Positions 43,424 to 52,817 of a DNA stretch of 64,000 bases are shown in pieces. The notes below the pieces were generated by a model, which saw only the letters and a program-made list of their open reading frames with translations, did no database searches and was not told where the DNA came from. The translations under genes were made by a program, and so were the position numbers. Position 1 is the first letter of the stretch, and each line of letters begins with the position of its first letter. The stretch lies in assembly GCF_030506325.1 (NCBI RefSeq), contig NZ_CP120683.1, positions 4,663,001 through 4,727,000 on the forward strand, read 5' to 3'. Source of the stretch: Tunicatimonas pelagia (GTDB lineage: Bacteria > Bacteroidota > Bacteroidia > Cytophagales > Cyclobacteriaceae).

Positions 43424-43431
43424 TAGCTTTG
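43424..43431 (+). promoter_or_regulatory. Bacteroidota -7 promoter element of mraZ
   Basis: TAGCTTTG is an exact TAnnTTTG. The spacer from the third MraZ box to it is 21 nt, and there is no TTTG in the usual -33 place. Transcription would start near 43438, giving a leader of about 24 nt before ATG 43462. Confidence 0.6.
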
Positions 43432-43461
43432 TTCTACTATGTTGTTTCGGATTATGCTAAC

Positions 43462-43956
43462 ATGGCAATCTTCACTGGGGAATATGAGTGCAAAATGGAC
43501 GCTAAGGGGCGTATACTTATGCCGGCTAAAATTAAGAGCCGGTTGCCCGAATGTTCTAAGCACGAATTCATCCTCTCCCGAGGGTTTGAGCCTTGCCTAA
43601 CGATCTACACCAAAGAGGAGTACACGAAGGTACACGATAAGTTCGCAACACTAAGCACCTACAATCCGGAGCAACGTCGACTACTACGCACATTTTTTAG
43701 GGTGAGTTCGGAAGTGGAGATGGATAACCTGGGACGATTTTTAATTCCTAAGCGCCTATCGCTGTACGCCAAATTAGAACGGGAAATATTGATTGTAGGG
43801 GCGGGAGATGTACTGGAAATTTGGAGCCCGGAAGTATACGATAATTACATTATTGACACGCCGGAAGAATACTCAGAATTAGCTCAAAAATACTTGGATG
43901 TAAAGCATGATGAATTTAACGGAGATGGTTATGTATCACCAGCCGGTACTGCTTAA
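43462..43956 (+). CDS. mraZ: Transcriptional regulator MraZ
   Basis: MraZ is the first gene of the dcw cluster and regulates it by binding its own promoter. The protein has two AbrB-like repeats: MAIFTGEYECKMDAKGRILMPAKIKSR and EVEMDNLGRFLIPKRLSLYAKLEREILIVGAGDVLEIWS. I start it at ATG 43462, since the frame from 43375 would include the operator region. Length is 164 residues, slightly above the E. coli form (152). It overlaps rsmH by 26 nt. Confidence 0.93.
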   Translation: MAIFTGEYECKMDAKGRILMPAKIKSRLPECSKHEFILSRGFEPCLTIYTKEEYTKVHDKFATLSTYNPEQRRLLRTFFRVSSEVEMDNLGRFLIPKRLSLYAKLEREILIVGAGDVLEIWSPEVYDNYIIDTPEEYSELAQKYLDVKHDEFNGDGYVSPAGTA

Positions 43957-44830
43957 AGAAAGCGTAGAAGGGTTGGTCTGGAACCCCGCCGGTACCTACG
44001 TGGATCTCACCTTCGGAGGGGGAGGGCATAGCCGAGCTATTCTCGAAAAACTTTCTCCCGAAGGTCGGCTGTTTTCCTTCGATCAAGACCCTGAATCGGC
44101 GGTGAATTCTGAGGGCTTAAATCTAACATTTATTGCCGCCAACTTTCGTTTTTTGAAGCGGTATTTGAAGCTACACGGAGTGGCGAAAGTACACGGAATT
44201 TTGGGTGACCTGGGAGTCTCTTCTCATCAGTTTGACATTCCCGATCGGGGGTTTTCAACTCGCTTTGAGGGGCCGCTCGATATGCGGATGGATACCACAA
44301 AAACAACCACCGCCGCTAGCATTCTCAACAACTACAGCGAGGTTCAGCTCCACCAACTATTTGGTATGTACGGCGAAGTGAAAAATGCCAAGTCGCTAGC
44401 GCAAGCTATTGTGGCCGAGCGGGTGCAGAATTCATTGCAAACGGTGGGTGATTTAAAGCAGATTTTAAGTCGCTTTGCGCCAAAAGGTCGAGAGTTTAAA
44501 TACTACGCCCAGGTGTTTCAAGCGTTACGTATACAGGTGAATGAAGAACTCGATGTGTTAAAAGAGCTACTCGCGCAATGTGCGGAGGTGTTACTACCCC
44601 AGGGAAGGTTGGTAATGATCTCCTACCATTCGCTGGAAGATAGGCTCGTTAAAAACCTAATAACGAAAGGGAATTTACACGGGGAGGTGCAACAAGATTT
44701 TTTCGGAAATATCCAGCGGCTCTTTCGCCCGATTACCCGAAAGCCGATTGTTCCTTCGCCGGAAGAAATTGCGGATAACAATCGGGCGCGCAGTGCGAAG
44801 CTACGGATTGCCGAACGAATAGAAAGCTAA
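43931..44830 (+). CDS. rsmH: 16S rRNA m4C1402 methyltransferase RsmH
   Basis: RsmH (MraW) methylates N4 of C1402 in 16S rRNA. ATG 43931 gives the conserved start MYHQPVLLKESV, with GGAG 7 nt upstream; earlier in-frame ATGs at 43907 and 43925 are less likely. Motifs are VDLTFGGGGHSRAIL for S-adenosylmethionine binding, ILGDLGVSSHQFD, RGFSTRFEGPLDMRMD and MISYHSLEDRLVKN. Length is 299 residues. It is the second gene in the dcw order and is followed by ftsL. Confidence 0.95.
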   Translation: MYHQPVLLKESVEGLVWNPAGTYVDLTFGGGGHSRAILEKLSPEGRLFSFDQDPESAVNSEGLNLTFIAANFRFLKRYLKLHGVAKVHGILGDLGVSSHQFDIPDRGFSTRFEGPLDMRMDTTKTTTAASILNNYSEVQLHQLFGMYGEVKNAKSLAQAIVAERVQNSLQTVGDLKQILSRFAPKGREFKYYAQVFQALRIQVNEELDVLKELLAQCAEVLLPQGRLVMISYHSLEDRLVKNLITKGNLHGEVQQDFFGNIQRLFRPITRKPIVPSPEEIADNNRARSAKLRIAERIES

Positions 44831-44840
44831 AACAGGTATT

Positions 44841-45260
44841 ATGAAAACTGCCGTAAAGAATAAATATCGAACCAAAAATAGAAAGGCGAAAGCTCCGAGA
44901 AATACGCTGCGCCGAACGCAAGCTACTTCATCCAGCCGAAGCTTGTTCACCCGGGTAGAAGATGCAGTTCGGTTCGATACCTCATTTGAGCGCGGGTTGC
45001 CCGTGCGCTTCGTTCCCTACATCTTATATTTCACCATTGTTGGCTTGTTTTACATCGGAAACAGTCACTACGCGGAACGGATGATTCGTAAGCGAAACCA
45101 ACTGGAGCGGGAGGTAGAAGATTTGCGGGCCAATTACACCACCCTGAAGGCGGGATATATGCTGGACAGTAAGCAGTCAGAGGTAGCTAAGCGAGTAAAA
45201 CATTTGGGGCTGGTAGAAAGCGATACGCCACCTCATAAAATCATTATTACCGAGCCGTGA
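44841..45260 (+). CDS. ftsL: Cell division protein FtsL-like
   Basis: This 139-residue protein has a basic N-terminus (KNKYRTKNRKAKAPRN), one membrane helix (FVPYILYFTIVGLFYIGNS) and a coiled-coil region (MIRKRNQLEREVEDLRANYTT). It ends in a hydrophilic tail. FtsL forms a complex with FtsB and FtsQ and is poorly conserved, so the call rests on topology and position between rsmH and ftsI, as in Bacteroidota. It overlaps ftsI by 4 nt (GTGA). Confidence 0.88.
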   Translation: MKTAVKNKYRTKNRKAKAPRNTLRRTQATSSSRSLFTRVEDAVRFDTSFERGLPVRFVPYILYFTIVGLFYIGNSHYAERMIRKRNQLEREVEDLRANYTTLKAGYMLDSKQSEVAKRVKHLGLVESDTPPHKIIITEP

Positions 45261-47353
45261 ATATCAAAAACTCCATAGTGCTGCGAGTTCGCATTGCCTT
45301 CTTAGCCATCTTGGTAGTGGGCGGGGCACTGGTCTATCGGATTGTAAACCTGCAATCGGAGCAGGGTGATCAGTGGCGGGAACTGGCGAAGAAAGTGACG
45401 GTACAGTACCGATCGGTACCGGCTACTCGGGGCAATATCTACGCCCACGACGGCAGCCTGCTGGCTACATCACTGCCTTATTATCGAGTGGCGTTCGACC
45501 CGAAGGTAGCGCATGATACGCTGTTCCGAAAGAATGTTGGGCCGTTGAGTAAAAAGCTGGCAGCGTACTTTGGTTCCAGCGCAGCTGAATACGAACGAAA
45601 GATAGCTCGAGCCCGGGAAAGTGGTCGGCGGTACATGCGGTTAAGCCAGAAAAAGATCGATCATCTGGAGAAAGAAAAATTAGCTCAGTGGCCCATCTTT
45701 CGGGAGGGGCGCTACCGAGGTGGAGTTATTTTTGAGCCGGTGCAGCAACGGTACAAGCCTTTTGGGTTCCTGGGAGCTAGAACTGTCGGTTTCATCAACG
45801 GGCAAGGTGAGGGGGCTGGTTTAGAATACAGTTTCAACAAGTACTTAAGTGGTCAAGATGGACAAGGGCTGTTCCAAAAGATGCAGGGTAATCACTGGAA
45901 GCCGGTCTACGATGGTTCGGAGATCAAACCAGTAAACGGGTTAAGTATTGAAACCACAATCGATGTAAATCTCCAAGATGTTACCCAGGCTTCGCTGCTG
46001 AATGCGTTGTACCAGCACGATGCTGAGTACGGTTGTGCGGTAGTAATGGAAGTGCAGACCGGAGAGATTAAAGCAATCTCTAACTTGACCAAACGTAAGG
46101 ACGGCAAGTACGCCGAGATTTATAATTATGCGGTAGGTGGACTCACTGAACCCGGTTCTACCTTCAAGCTGCCTTCCGTTATTGCCTTACTGGAGGAAGC
46201 CAATCTGCAACTGGAAGACACTATTGCTACGGGTGACGGTTTGTACCGCTTTTACGATCGTACTATGCGGGATTATAAGTGGGGTGGCTTCGGCACCATA
46301 ACGCTGCGGGAGGCGTTTGCCAAGTCGTCTAACATTGCCATCTCTCGTTGGGTAGACCGCTACTTTAGCATGAAGCCCGACCGCTACCTAGACTATCTTC
46401 AGGGAATGGGGTTGACCGAACCACTGGGATTTCAACTGGCGGGAGAAGGTCATCCGTACATTCCTACTCGGGAAGATAAAAACTGGAGCGGAGTAACCCT
46501 ACCCTGGATGTCGATTGGCTACGGATTGAAATTGACCCCGCTACAGACGCTATCGGTTTACAATGCGATTGCTAACGATGGAAAGTTGATTCAACCGATT
46601 TTGGTAAGGAAAGTAACCCAAGTGGGGGAAGCCGAGCAGTCGTTTGAGTCAGCGGTGCTGCGGGAGCAAATCTGTTCTCCGGCTACGTTGAGTAAAGTAC
46701 AGGCCTTGCTGGAAAGTGTAGTGCAAGAAGGAACCGCCAACAATATCCGTAACGAATACTACCGCGTGGCTGGGAAAACCGGAACCGCTAAGATTTTGGT
46801 GAATGGAGAGTACACCAGCAACTACTACACTTCCTTCGCAGGTTATTTTCCAGCGGATCGTCCCAAGTACAGCTGCATCATCGTGATTAACCATCCGAAG
46901 GGCTACCAGCAGTACGGCAGCGATGTGGCTGCGCCAGTTTTCAAAGATATTGCCGATAAGATTTATGCTACTGATTTATCACTGCATGAACCGCTGCCTA
47001 CTCAGTACGCCCGGCAGGCGGGAGTATTTCCGGTAATTCAGGCGGGCTACAGCGACGATTTGCAACAAATTTGCTCGGCACTACATATTAATCAGCTTAC
47101 CGATAATGACGGTAGCATGGCGGAATGGGTTCAAGCCAAGCCCATTAGTCAGCAAATTCATTGGAAAGAACAGCCAATAAAAGAAAATCAGATGCCCGAT
47201 GTACAGGGAATGACGTTGCGAGATGCTCTGTACTTACTAGAACAGCAAGGAATAAATGTTGAATATCAGGGAAGCGGGCGAGTTACTAAGCAGTCGCTCG
47301 AGCCTAAAGCTTCACTAAAGCGAGGAAATACGGTATGGTTAGAACTGGGATAA
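45257..47353 (+). CDS. ftsI: Class B penicillin-binding protein FtsI (PBP3) with PASTA domain
   Basis: FtsI is the septal peptidoglycan transpeptidase. After a membrane anchor (LRVRIAFLAILVVGGALVYRI) come a dimerisation region (ATRGNIYAHDGSLLATS), the transpeptidase motifs S301-x-x-K304 (PGSTFKLP), SSN at 357-359 and KTG at 507-509, and a C-terminal PASTA domain (MPDVQGMTLRDALYLLEQQG). It begins with GTG 45257 that overlaps the ftsL stop by 4 nt. Length is 698 residues. The next gene is a four-helix protein rather than murE, so the usual ftsI-murE junction is interrupted. Confidence 0.96.
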   Translation: MNIKNSIVLRVRIAFLAILVVGGALVYRIVNLQSEQGDQWRELAKKVTVQYRSVPATRGNIYAHDGSLLATSLPYYRVAFDPKVAHDTLFRKNVGPLSKKLAAYFGSSAAEYERKIARARESGRRYMRLSQKKIDHLEKEKLAQWPIFREGRYRGGVIFEPVQQRYKPFGFLGARTVGFINGQGEGAGLEYSFNKYLSGQDGQGLFQKMQGNHWKPVYDGSEIKPVNGLSIETTIDVNLQDVTQASLLNALYQHDAEYGCAVVMEVQTGEIKAISNLTKRKDGKYAEIYNYAVGGLTEPGSTFKLPSVIALLEEANLQLEDTIATGDGLYRFYDRTMRDYKWGGFGTITLREAFAKSSNIAISRWVDRYFSMKPDRYLDYLQGMGLTEPLGFQLAGEGHPYIPTREDKNWSGVTLPWMSIGYGLKLTPLQTLSVYNAIANDGKLIQPILVRKVTQVGEAEQSFESAVLREQICSPATLSKVQALLESVVQEGTANNIRNEYYRVAGKTGTAKILVNGEYTSNYYTSFAGYFPADRPKYSCIIVINHPKGYQQYGSDVAAPVFKDIADKIYATDLSLHEPLPTQYARQAGVFPVIQAGYSDDLQQICSALHINQLTDNDGSMAEWVQAKPISQQIHWKEQPIKENQMPDVQGMTLRDALYLLEQQGINVEYQGSGRVTKQSLEPKASLKRGNTVWLELG

Positions 47354-47374
47354 TGGTAAATAGTCGACGGACGA

Positions 47375-47795
47375 TAGTCCACAGTCCATAGTAAATTAAA
47401 TAGAAAGTGGCGTTTAAGTTTGAAAAATTAGTAGTCTGGCAAAAAGCATTAGAATCAACGAAAGGTATACATGATATGACAAAAGAGTTTCCTGTGGACG
47501 AAAGATATGTACTAACCGACCAGGTGCGACGAGCGGCGGACTCGGTTGCACTTAATATTGCCGAGGGATCAACCGGACAAAGCAACGCTGAGTTTAGTCG
47601 TTTCGTAGGGTACGCCATTCGCTCAGCCATAGAGGTAGTCGCCTGCCTACATATCGGATTGAGCAGAAATGTTATTAACCAAGATAGCTTCAATGATATT
47701 TACAATCAAACAGAAGAAATCGTAAAGATGCTACAGGCTCTCCGCAAAAAATTAAACTAAATCCCAGTGGACTATCGATCATTGACTGTGGACTA
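47375..47795. repeat. Inverted repeat flanking the S23-type gene
   Basis: TAGTCCACAGTC at 47375-47386 is exactly inverted at 47784-47795 (GACTGTGGACTA). A shifted second match (CGATAGTCCAC at 47372-47382, GTGGACTATCG at 47767-47777) lies near it. The two sides bracket the four-helix gene at 47407-47760. The right arm ends at the base before the murE ATG, so it occupies the place where a ribosome-binding site would be. It may mark an inserted cassette. Confidence 0.6.
47407..47760 (+). CDS. Four-helix bundle protein of the S23/IVP family
   Basis: This 117-residue all-helical protein matches the family first known from intervening sequences in 23S rRNA genes: FEKLVVWQKALESTKGIHDMT, VRRAADSVALNIAEGSTGQSNAEFSRFVGYA, and AIRSAIEVVACLHIGL. 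Its function is unknown; the fold is related to Avd of diversity-generating retroelements. The frame has GTG 47407 as start. It is not part of the normal dcw set and is flanked by short inverted repeats (47375-47386 and 47784-47795), which suggests later insertion between ftsI and murE. Confidence 0.88.
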   Translation: MAFKFEKLVVWQKALESTKGIHDMTKEFPVDERYVLTDQVRRAADSVALNIAEGSTGQSNAEFSRFVGYAIRSAIEVVACLHIGLSRNVINQDSFNDIYNQTEEIVKMLQALRKKLN

Positions 47796-49277
47796 ATGAA
47801 AACACTTAAAGACATACTGTACGGAGTTTCGCTGAAAGCGGTAGAAGGATCTACTGACCTGCCAGTGAGTGCCGTTCACTTCGACTCCCGACGGGTGGAA
47901 GAAGGCAGTGTGTTTGTGGCGGTATCCGGTACGCAGGTAGATGGGCATCAGTATATTCAGACAGCAACAGAAAAAGGAGCTACTTCGGTAGTATGCGAGC
48001 AAACGCCTGATGAAAAGCAAACCGGAGTAACCTACGTAGAAGTAGCCAATAGTGCTCAGGCTCTGGGGCAGATAGCGGCTAACTTTTATGATAATCCTTC
48101 GGCCAAACTAAAACTAGTAGCGGTGACGGGCACCAACGGAAAAACCACGGTGGTCACGTTGCTTCATCAGCTCTTTATGCGGCTGGGTTATCTTACCGGA
48201 TTGCTCTCCACGGTGAACAATAAAATTAACGAGGAAGTAATTCCTTCCACCCACACTACGCCCGATGCGGTACAGCTTAATGCTTTACTAGCCGAAATGG
48301 TGAAGCAGGGTTGCACTCACGCGTTTATGGAAGCTAGCTCCCACGCTATTGTGCAGCACCGCATGGCCGGACTTAAGGTAGCCGGAGCCATCTTCACCAA
48401 TATTTCCCACGATCATCTGGACTACCACAAAACCTTTGAAGAATACATCAAAGCCAAGAAGAAATTATTCGACGATCTGCCCAAAAACAGTTTTGCCTTA
48501 GTGAATACCGACGACAAGCGAGGTAAGATTATGGTGCAAAATACAGCGGCTCAAGTAAAAACATTCTCGCTGAAAGGTGTCAGCGACTTCAAAGCAAAGG
48601 TGCTCACCAACTCCTTGCAGGGGTTAGAGCTAGAGATTAGTGGTGACACCATTACCTCTCAGTCGGTGTGGTTTCCGTTGATCGGTGATTTTAACGCTTA
48701 CAATCTGCTGGCAACCTTCGGAGCGGCGGTGCTGCTGAACGAAGAACCGGAAGAAGTGCTAACCCAGCTTTCGGGAGTACAGCCCGCGCGGGGTCGGTTT
48801 GAGCAAGTTCACTCGGGTAATGGGGTGACTGCTATCGTGGATTATTCTCACACTCCCGATGCTTTGAAGAATGTGCTAAAGACTATTCAAAACGTTCGCA
48901 CCAAAAATGAAACAGTGATTTGCGTAGTGGGCTGTGGGGGCGACCGAGATAAAGGTAAGCGACCGAAGATGGCCGCAATCGCCGCGGAGTTGAGCGATAA
49001 AGCAATTCTCACCTCCGACAATCCGCGTAGTGAAGACCCCGAAGAGATTATTAAAGATATGCAGGCGGGAGTGTCCGCGTCGCATTACAAAAAAGTAATT
49101 GCTATTACTAACCGAAGAGAAGCGATCAAAGCGGCTATTATGATGGCCGAAGAAGGTGATATTATTTTGGTAGCGGGTAAAGGGCACGAAACCTACCAGG
49201 AGATAAAAGGAGTAAAACACGATTTTGACGATAAGCAAGTATTAAACGAAATTTTTCACCAGCTACGCCAGCGTTAG
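47796..49277 (+). CDS. murE: UDP-MurNAc-tripeptide synthetase MurE (meso-DAP type)
   Basis: MurE adds the third amino acid to the peptidoglycan precursor. The 493-residue protein has the ATP-binding GTNGKTT at 112-118, ASSHAIVQHR, FTNISHDHLDYH, and DNPR at 408-411. The DNPR motif marks use of meso-diaminopimelate rather than lysine. ATG 47796 follows directly after an inverted-repeat arm, so no ribosome-binding site is visible. It is followed by mraY at 15 nt. MurC and MurD, its partner ligases, are not in the cluster. Confidence 0.95.
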   Translation: MKTLKDILYGVSLKAVEGSTDLPVSAVHFDSRRVEEGSVFVAVSGTQVDGHQYIQTATEKGATSVVCEQTPDEKQTGVTYVEVANSAQALGQIAANFYDNPSAKLKLVAVTGTNGKTTVVTLLHQLFMRLGYLTGLLSTVNNKINEEVIPSTHTTPDAVQLNALLAEMVKQGCTHAFMEASSHAIVQHRMAGLKVAGAIFTNISHDHLDYHKTFEEYIKAKKKLFDDLPKNSFALVNTDDKRGKIMVQNTAAQVKTFSLKGVSDFKAKVLTNSLQGLELEISGDTITSQSVWFPLIGDFNAYNLLATFGAAVLLNEEPEEVLTQLSGVQPARGRFEQVHSGNGVTAIVDYSHTPDALKNVLKTIQNVRTKNETVICVVGCGGDRDKGKRPKMAAIAAELSDKAILTSDNPRSEDPEEIIKDMQAGVSASHYKKVIAITNRREAIKAAIMMAEEGDIILVAGKGHETYQEIKGVKHDFDDKQVLNEIFHQLRQR

Positions 49278-49292
49278 CACCAAGCGATAACT

Positions 49293-50546
49293 ATGCTGTA
49301 TTATCTGTTTGATTATCTAGAACGAGAATTTGATGTGCCGGGGGCGGGACTGTTCCAGTTCATCTCGTTCCGGGCAGGCATGGCTACGCTGCTTTCGCTA
49401 CTCATTACCATCACCTTCGGGAAGCGCTTGATTCAGTACTTACAAAAGAAACAGATTGGGGAAGTAGTGCGCGACTTGGGGCTAGAAGGCCAGTTACAGA
49501 AGAAAGGCACCCCCACCATGGGCGGTCTTATTATACTAAGTGCCATTATTATTCCTACTTTGCTATTTGCGAAGCTCGACAATATCTACGTAATCTTAGT
49601 ACTCGTTGCTACCGTATGGATGGGAACCGTCGGCTTTATTGATGACTACATCAAAACGTTCAAAAAGAATAAAGAAGGACTAGCCGGGCGATTCAAAATT
49701 GTGGGGCAGGTTGGGCTAGGATTGATTGTAGGGCTGACGCTCTATTTTCACGAAGATGTACGAGTCCGGCAGTTTGACGAAGAAATGATGGGCAGCATCA
49801 CCAATGTGGGAGAAGAAATTCAGGAGATGCCTAAAGGAGCCTACGAAGATATTAAGACTACCCAGACCACTATTCCTTTTATAAAGGATAATGAGGCCGA
49901 TTACAAAAACTTTTTATCGTTTATCACTTTCGGTTTAGTAGAACTACCCGATGCCTGGACGTGGGTGATCTACGTAGCTATCGTTATTTTCATTGTTACT
50001 GCCGTTTCCAACGGAGCTAATATCACCGACGGGCTGGATGGATTAGCGGCTGGCACCTCCGCCACCATCGGAATTACCTTGGCTATTTTTGCCTACGTGT
50101 CGGGTAACCTGCTTTTCTCGCAGTACCTCAATGTAATGTACATCCCCGATTTAGGAGAATTAGTGGTCTTTGCCACGGCCTTTGTTGGAGCTTGCATGGG
50201 CTTTTTGTGGTACAATGCGTTTCCGGCGCAAGTATTTATGGGCGACACTGGTAGTTTGTCCATCGGGGGAATTATCGCCGTTATGGCCTTCGCCGTGCGG
50301 AAGGAGATTTTACTGCCTATTATTTGCGGAGTGTTTCTCATAGAAAATTTATCGGTGATGCTCCAGATCGGCTACTTCAAGTACACGAAGAATAAATACG
50401 GAACGGGTCGGCGCATCTTCGCGATGGCGCCCCTGCACCACCATTTTCAGAAGAAAAATCTGCACGAAGCCAAAATTGTGAGTCGCTTCTGGCTGATTGG
50501 CATTATGCTGGCTATTTTCTCATTGGTAACCCTTAAAATTCGTTAA
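49293..50546 (+). CDS. mraY: Phospho-MurNAc-pentapeptide translocase MraY
   Basis: MraY transfers phospho-MurNAc-pentapeptide to undecaprenyl phosphate to give lipid I. The 417-residue, multi-span protein has GTPTMGGL (K-GTPTMGG), [16 protein letters not shown] with the catalytic Asp pair, [15 protein letters not shown] and [12 protein letters not shown]. It has the longer periplasmic loop seen in Bacteroidota MraY (residues about 155-205). The gene ends with a TAATG overlap into ftsW, so murD, normally next, is absent. Confidence 0.96.
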   Translation: MLYYLFDYLEREFDVPGAGLFQFISFRAGMATLLSLLITITFGKRLIQYLQKKQIGEVVRDLGLEGQLQKKGTPTMGGLIILSAIIIPTLLFAKLDNIYVILVLVATVWMGTVGFIDDYIKTFKKNKEGLAGRFKIVGQVGLGLIVGLTLYFHEDVRVRQFDEEMMGSITNVGEEIQEMPKGAYEDIKTTQTTIPFIKDNEADYKNFLSFITFGLVELPDAWTWVIYVAIVIFIVTAVSNGANITDGLDGLAAGTSATIGITLAIFAYVSGNLLFSQYLNVMYIPDLGELVVFATAFVGACMGFLWYNAFPAQVFMGDTGSLSIGGIIAVMAFAVRKEILLPIICGVFLIENLSVMLQIGYFKYTKNKYGTGRRIFAMAPLHHHFQKKNLHEAKIVSRFWLIGIMLAIFSLVTLKIR

Positions 50547-51670
50547 TGATGGTACGCAGTTGGGCTAAACGATATTTAGAAGGCGATTCCATTATTTGGC
50601 TGGTCGTGCTCTCCCTGTCAGCTATTGGAGTGTTGGTGGTGTACAGTACGTCTAGTTCACTGGCGTATCGGGAGCGCGGTGGTGATACGGAGTACTACCT
50701 CTTCAAACATATTATTTTGCTAGTCTTGAGTCTGGGGGCGATGTGGTTTGTCCATAAAATTAATTATCAATACTTCGCTCGGCTATCCACATTTTTACTG
50801 CTATTGTCTATTCCGCTGCTGCTCTACACCTGGAAATTTGGGGCGACCATCAATGAAGCTTCTCGCTGGATTACGTTGCCGGTTATCAACCAAACGTTCC
50901 AGCCCTCTGACTTAGCCAAGCTAGCCCTCATTACTCATTTGGCCGGAATGCTGTCTCGTCGCCAGCAGATTGTCAGTAATTTCACGCGCACCGTACTTCC
51001 GGTAATGCTCTGGTGCGGTACCATTTGCGGAATCATCGCCATGACTGATATTTCCTCCGCAGCCATGCTATTCTTTACCTGTTTGCTACTAATGTACATT
51101 GGGCGAGTTCCGGTGAAACACTTAGCGATGCTGGTAGTAGTGGGCGGATTGCTGGGCTACGCAGCCCTAAGCCTGGGGCAACGAGGTGAAACCGCTCTGA
51201 GCCGAGTTGAATCTTTCATGAGCGAAGAGCAGGTAACCTTTCAGAATCAGCAAGCTTACATCGCTATTGCTACCGGTGGAGTATCGGGTAAAGGCATGGG
51301 GAAAAGCGAGCAGCGCAATATTTTACCGCTGTCTTATGCCGACTTTATCTACGCTATCATTATTGAAGAATACGGAGTAATTGGAGGAATAGGAGTTATA
51401 CTGTTGTTTCTGGTTTTACTGTTCCGGGGAATGCGGGCGGTCTCCCGCAGCGAACGGGCGTTTGGTGGATTACTTTCGGCTGGACTGAGTTTTGCTATCG
51501 CTATTCAGGCTATGATTAACATGGCGGTAGCAGTAGGACTGGTTCCGGTTACCGGGCTACCGTTGCCCTTGGTGAGTATGGGAGGAACCTCTCTCTTATT
51601 TACCAGCATTGCTATCGGCATTATTTTAAGTACAACTAAAGAATTTGAATATCAGAAGGCGACTGCCTAA
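50546..51670 (+). CDS. ftsW: Septal peptidoglycan glycosyltransferase FtsW
   Basis: FtsW (SEDS family) polymerises lipid II at the division site together with FtsI. The 374-residue protein has about ten hydrophobic segments and conserved SEDS elements: YSTSSSLAY, NEASRWI, FQPSDLAKLALI, GKGMGKSEQRN, LSYADFIYAIIIEEYG and PLPLVSMGGTSLL. The start ATG 50546 shares its A with the mraY stop; ATG 50549 is an alternative. Its stop lies 10 nt before the likely murG start. Confidence 0.95.
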   Translation: MMVRSWAKRYLEGDSIIWLVVLSLSAIGVLVVYSTSSSLAYRERGGDTEYYLFKHIILLVLSLGAMWFVHKINYQYFARLSTFLLLLSIPLLLYTWKFGATINEASRWITLPVINQTFQPSDLAKLALITHLAGMLSRRQQIVSNFTRTVLPVMLWCGTICGIIAMTDISSAAMLFFTCLLLMYIGRVPVKHLAMLVVVGGLLGYAALSLGQRGETALSRVESFMSEEQVTFQNQQAYIAIATGGVSGKGMGKSEQRNILPLSYADFIYAIIIEEYGVIGGIGVILLFLVLLFRGMRAVSRSERAFGGLLSAGLSFAIAIQAMINMAVAVGLVPVTGLPLPLVSMGGTSLLFTSIAIGIILSTTKEFEYQKATA

Positions 51671-51680
51671 CAAAAGAATA

Positions 51681-52817
51681 TTGGCTGAACGAAAACCATA
51701 TCGAGTAATTATTAGCGGAGGCGGCACTGGCGGACATATCTATCCGGCCATTGCTATTGCCAATGCGTTGCGGTCTATGCATTCTAAAACTGAAATTTTA
51801 TTTGTAGGAGCCGACGGGCGCATGGAGATGCAAAAAGTGCCCGAAGCAGGTTATGCAATTGAAGGATTGTGGATTAGCGGACTACAGCGAAAACTGACTG
51901 CTGATAACTTGTTATTTCCCGCTAAAGTAATTTCCAGTTCATTCAAAGCGAACCAGATAATCAATGCGTTTAAGCCGCAGGCGGCGGTTGGGGTAGGAGG
52001 ATTTGCCAGTGGGCCATTGGTATACGTAGCCAGTCTGCGCCGGGTGCCGTCGTTGCTTCAGGAGCAAAACTCTTACGCGGGGCTAACCAATAAAATGCTA
52101 GCCAGTCAGGTGAGTAAAATCTGTGTGGCGCATCCGGGTATGGAAAAATTCTTTCCAGCCGAAAAATTGGTCTTTACCGGAAATCCTATCCGAAAGGAAA
52201 TTGTAGAACTGGCTCAGCAAAAATTGGACGAGAGAAAGGCGGAAGCTATCGAGTATTTTGGGCTGAATCCGCAAAAAAAGACCTTGTTGGTTATTGGTGG
52301 AAGCTTGGGAGCAAGAACGCTGAACGAGAGTGTTATCAATAATATTCAAGCATTGGTAGATGCCAATGTGCAGGTAATCTGGCAAAGTGGTAAGTACTAC
52401 TACCAAAAAATGAAGGAACAACTATCGGCGATTCCCGATCACGATAGTATTCAGTTACGGGAGTTTCTGAACCGGATGGATCTAGCGTATTCGGTGGCTG
52501 ATGTAGTAATTTCTCGAGCGGGCGCGTTGTCAATTTCTGAATTGGCGTTAGTACAAAAACCCGTTATCTTCGTGCCCTCCCCAAATGTGGCGGAAGACCA
52601 TCAGCGGAAAAACGCCGAAGCATTGGTACGAGCTAAAGCCGCTCTGATGATTACGGATGCCGAGGCACCTGGTTCACTTGTAGAGCAAACGTTAGCTCTG
52701 CTGGCCGACGAAAGTCAGCAGCAACAGCTACAGCAAAATATTCAGCAATGGGCCCGCCCCGAGGCGGCAGAGCACATTGCTCAGGAAGTAGTTAAACTAA
52801 TTGAGGAGAAGCCATGA
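51681..52817 (+). CDS. murG: N-acetylglucosaminyltransferase MurG
   Basis: MurG adds GlcNAc to lipid I to make lipid II. The protein has the N-terminal GGGTGGHIYPAIAIA, GVGGFASGP, EQNSYAGLTNK, TGNPIR, GGSLGAR and the donor motif region SRAGALSISELALVQKPVIFVP in two parts. No ATG is available near the start; TTG 51645 would overlap ftsW, so I prefer TTG 51681 (MAERKPYRVIISGGGTGG, 378 residues). Its end overlaps ftsQ by 4 nt. murC, which usually follows murG in Bacteroidota, is missing. Confidence 0.94.
   Translation: MAERKPYRVIISGGGTGGHIYPAIAIANALRSMHSKTEILFVGADGRMEMQKVPEAGYAIEGLWISGLQRKLTADNLLFPAKVISSSFKANQIINAFKPQAAVGVGGFASGPLVYVASLRRVPSLLQEQNSYAGLTNKMLASQVSKICVAHPGMEKFFPAEKLVFTGNPIRKEIVELAQQKLDERKAEAIEYFGLNPQKKTLLVIGGSLGARTLNESVINNIQALVDANVQVIWQSGKYYYQKMKEQLSAIPDHDSIQLREFLNRMDLAYSVADVVISRAGALSISELALVQKPVIFVPSPNVAEDHQRKNAEALVRAKAALMITDAEAPGSLVEQTLALLADESQQQQLQQNIQQWARPEAAEHIAQEVVKLIEEKP

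Noticed and set aside
43375-43461. N-terminal extension of MraZ (29 residues)
   Set aside because: It would translate the operator and promoter; conserved start is MAIFTGEYE at 43462.
50093-50341. Minus-strand ORF inside mraY
   Set aside because: Antisense to a strongly conserved membrane protein; no domain or start signal.
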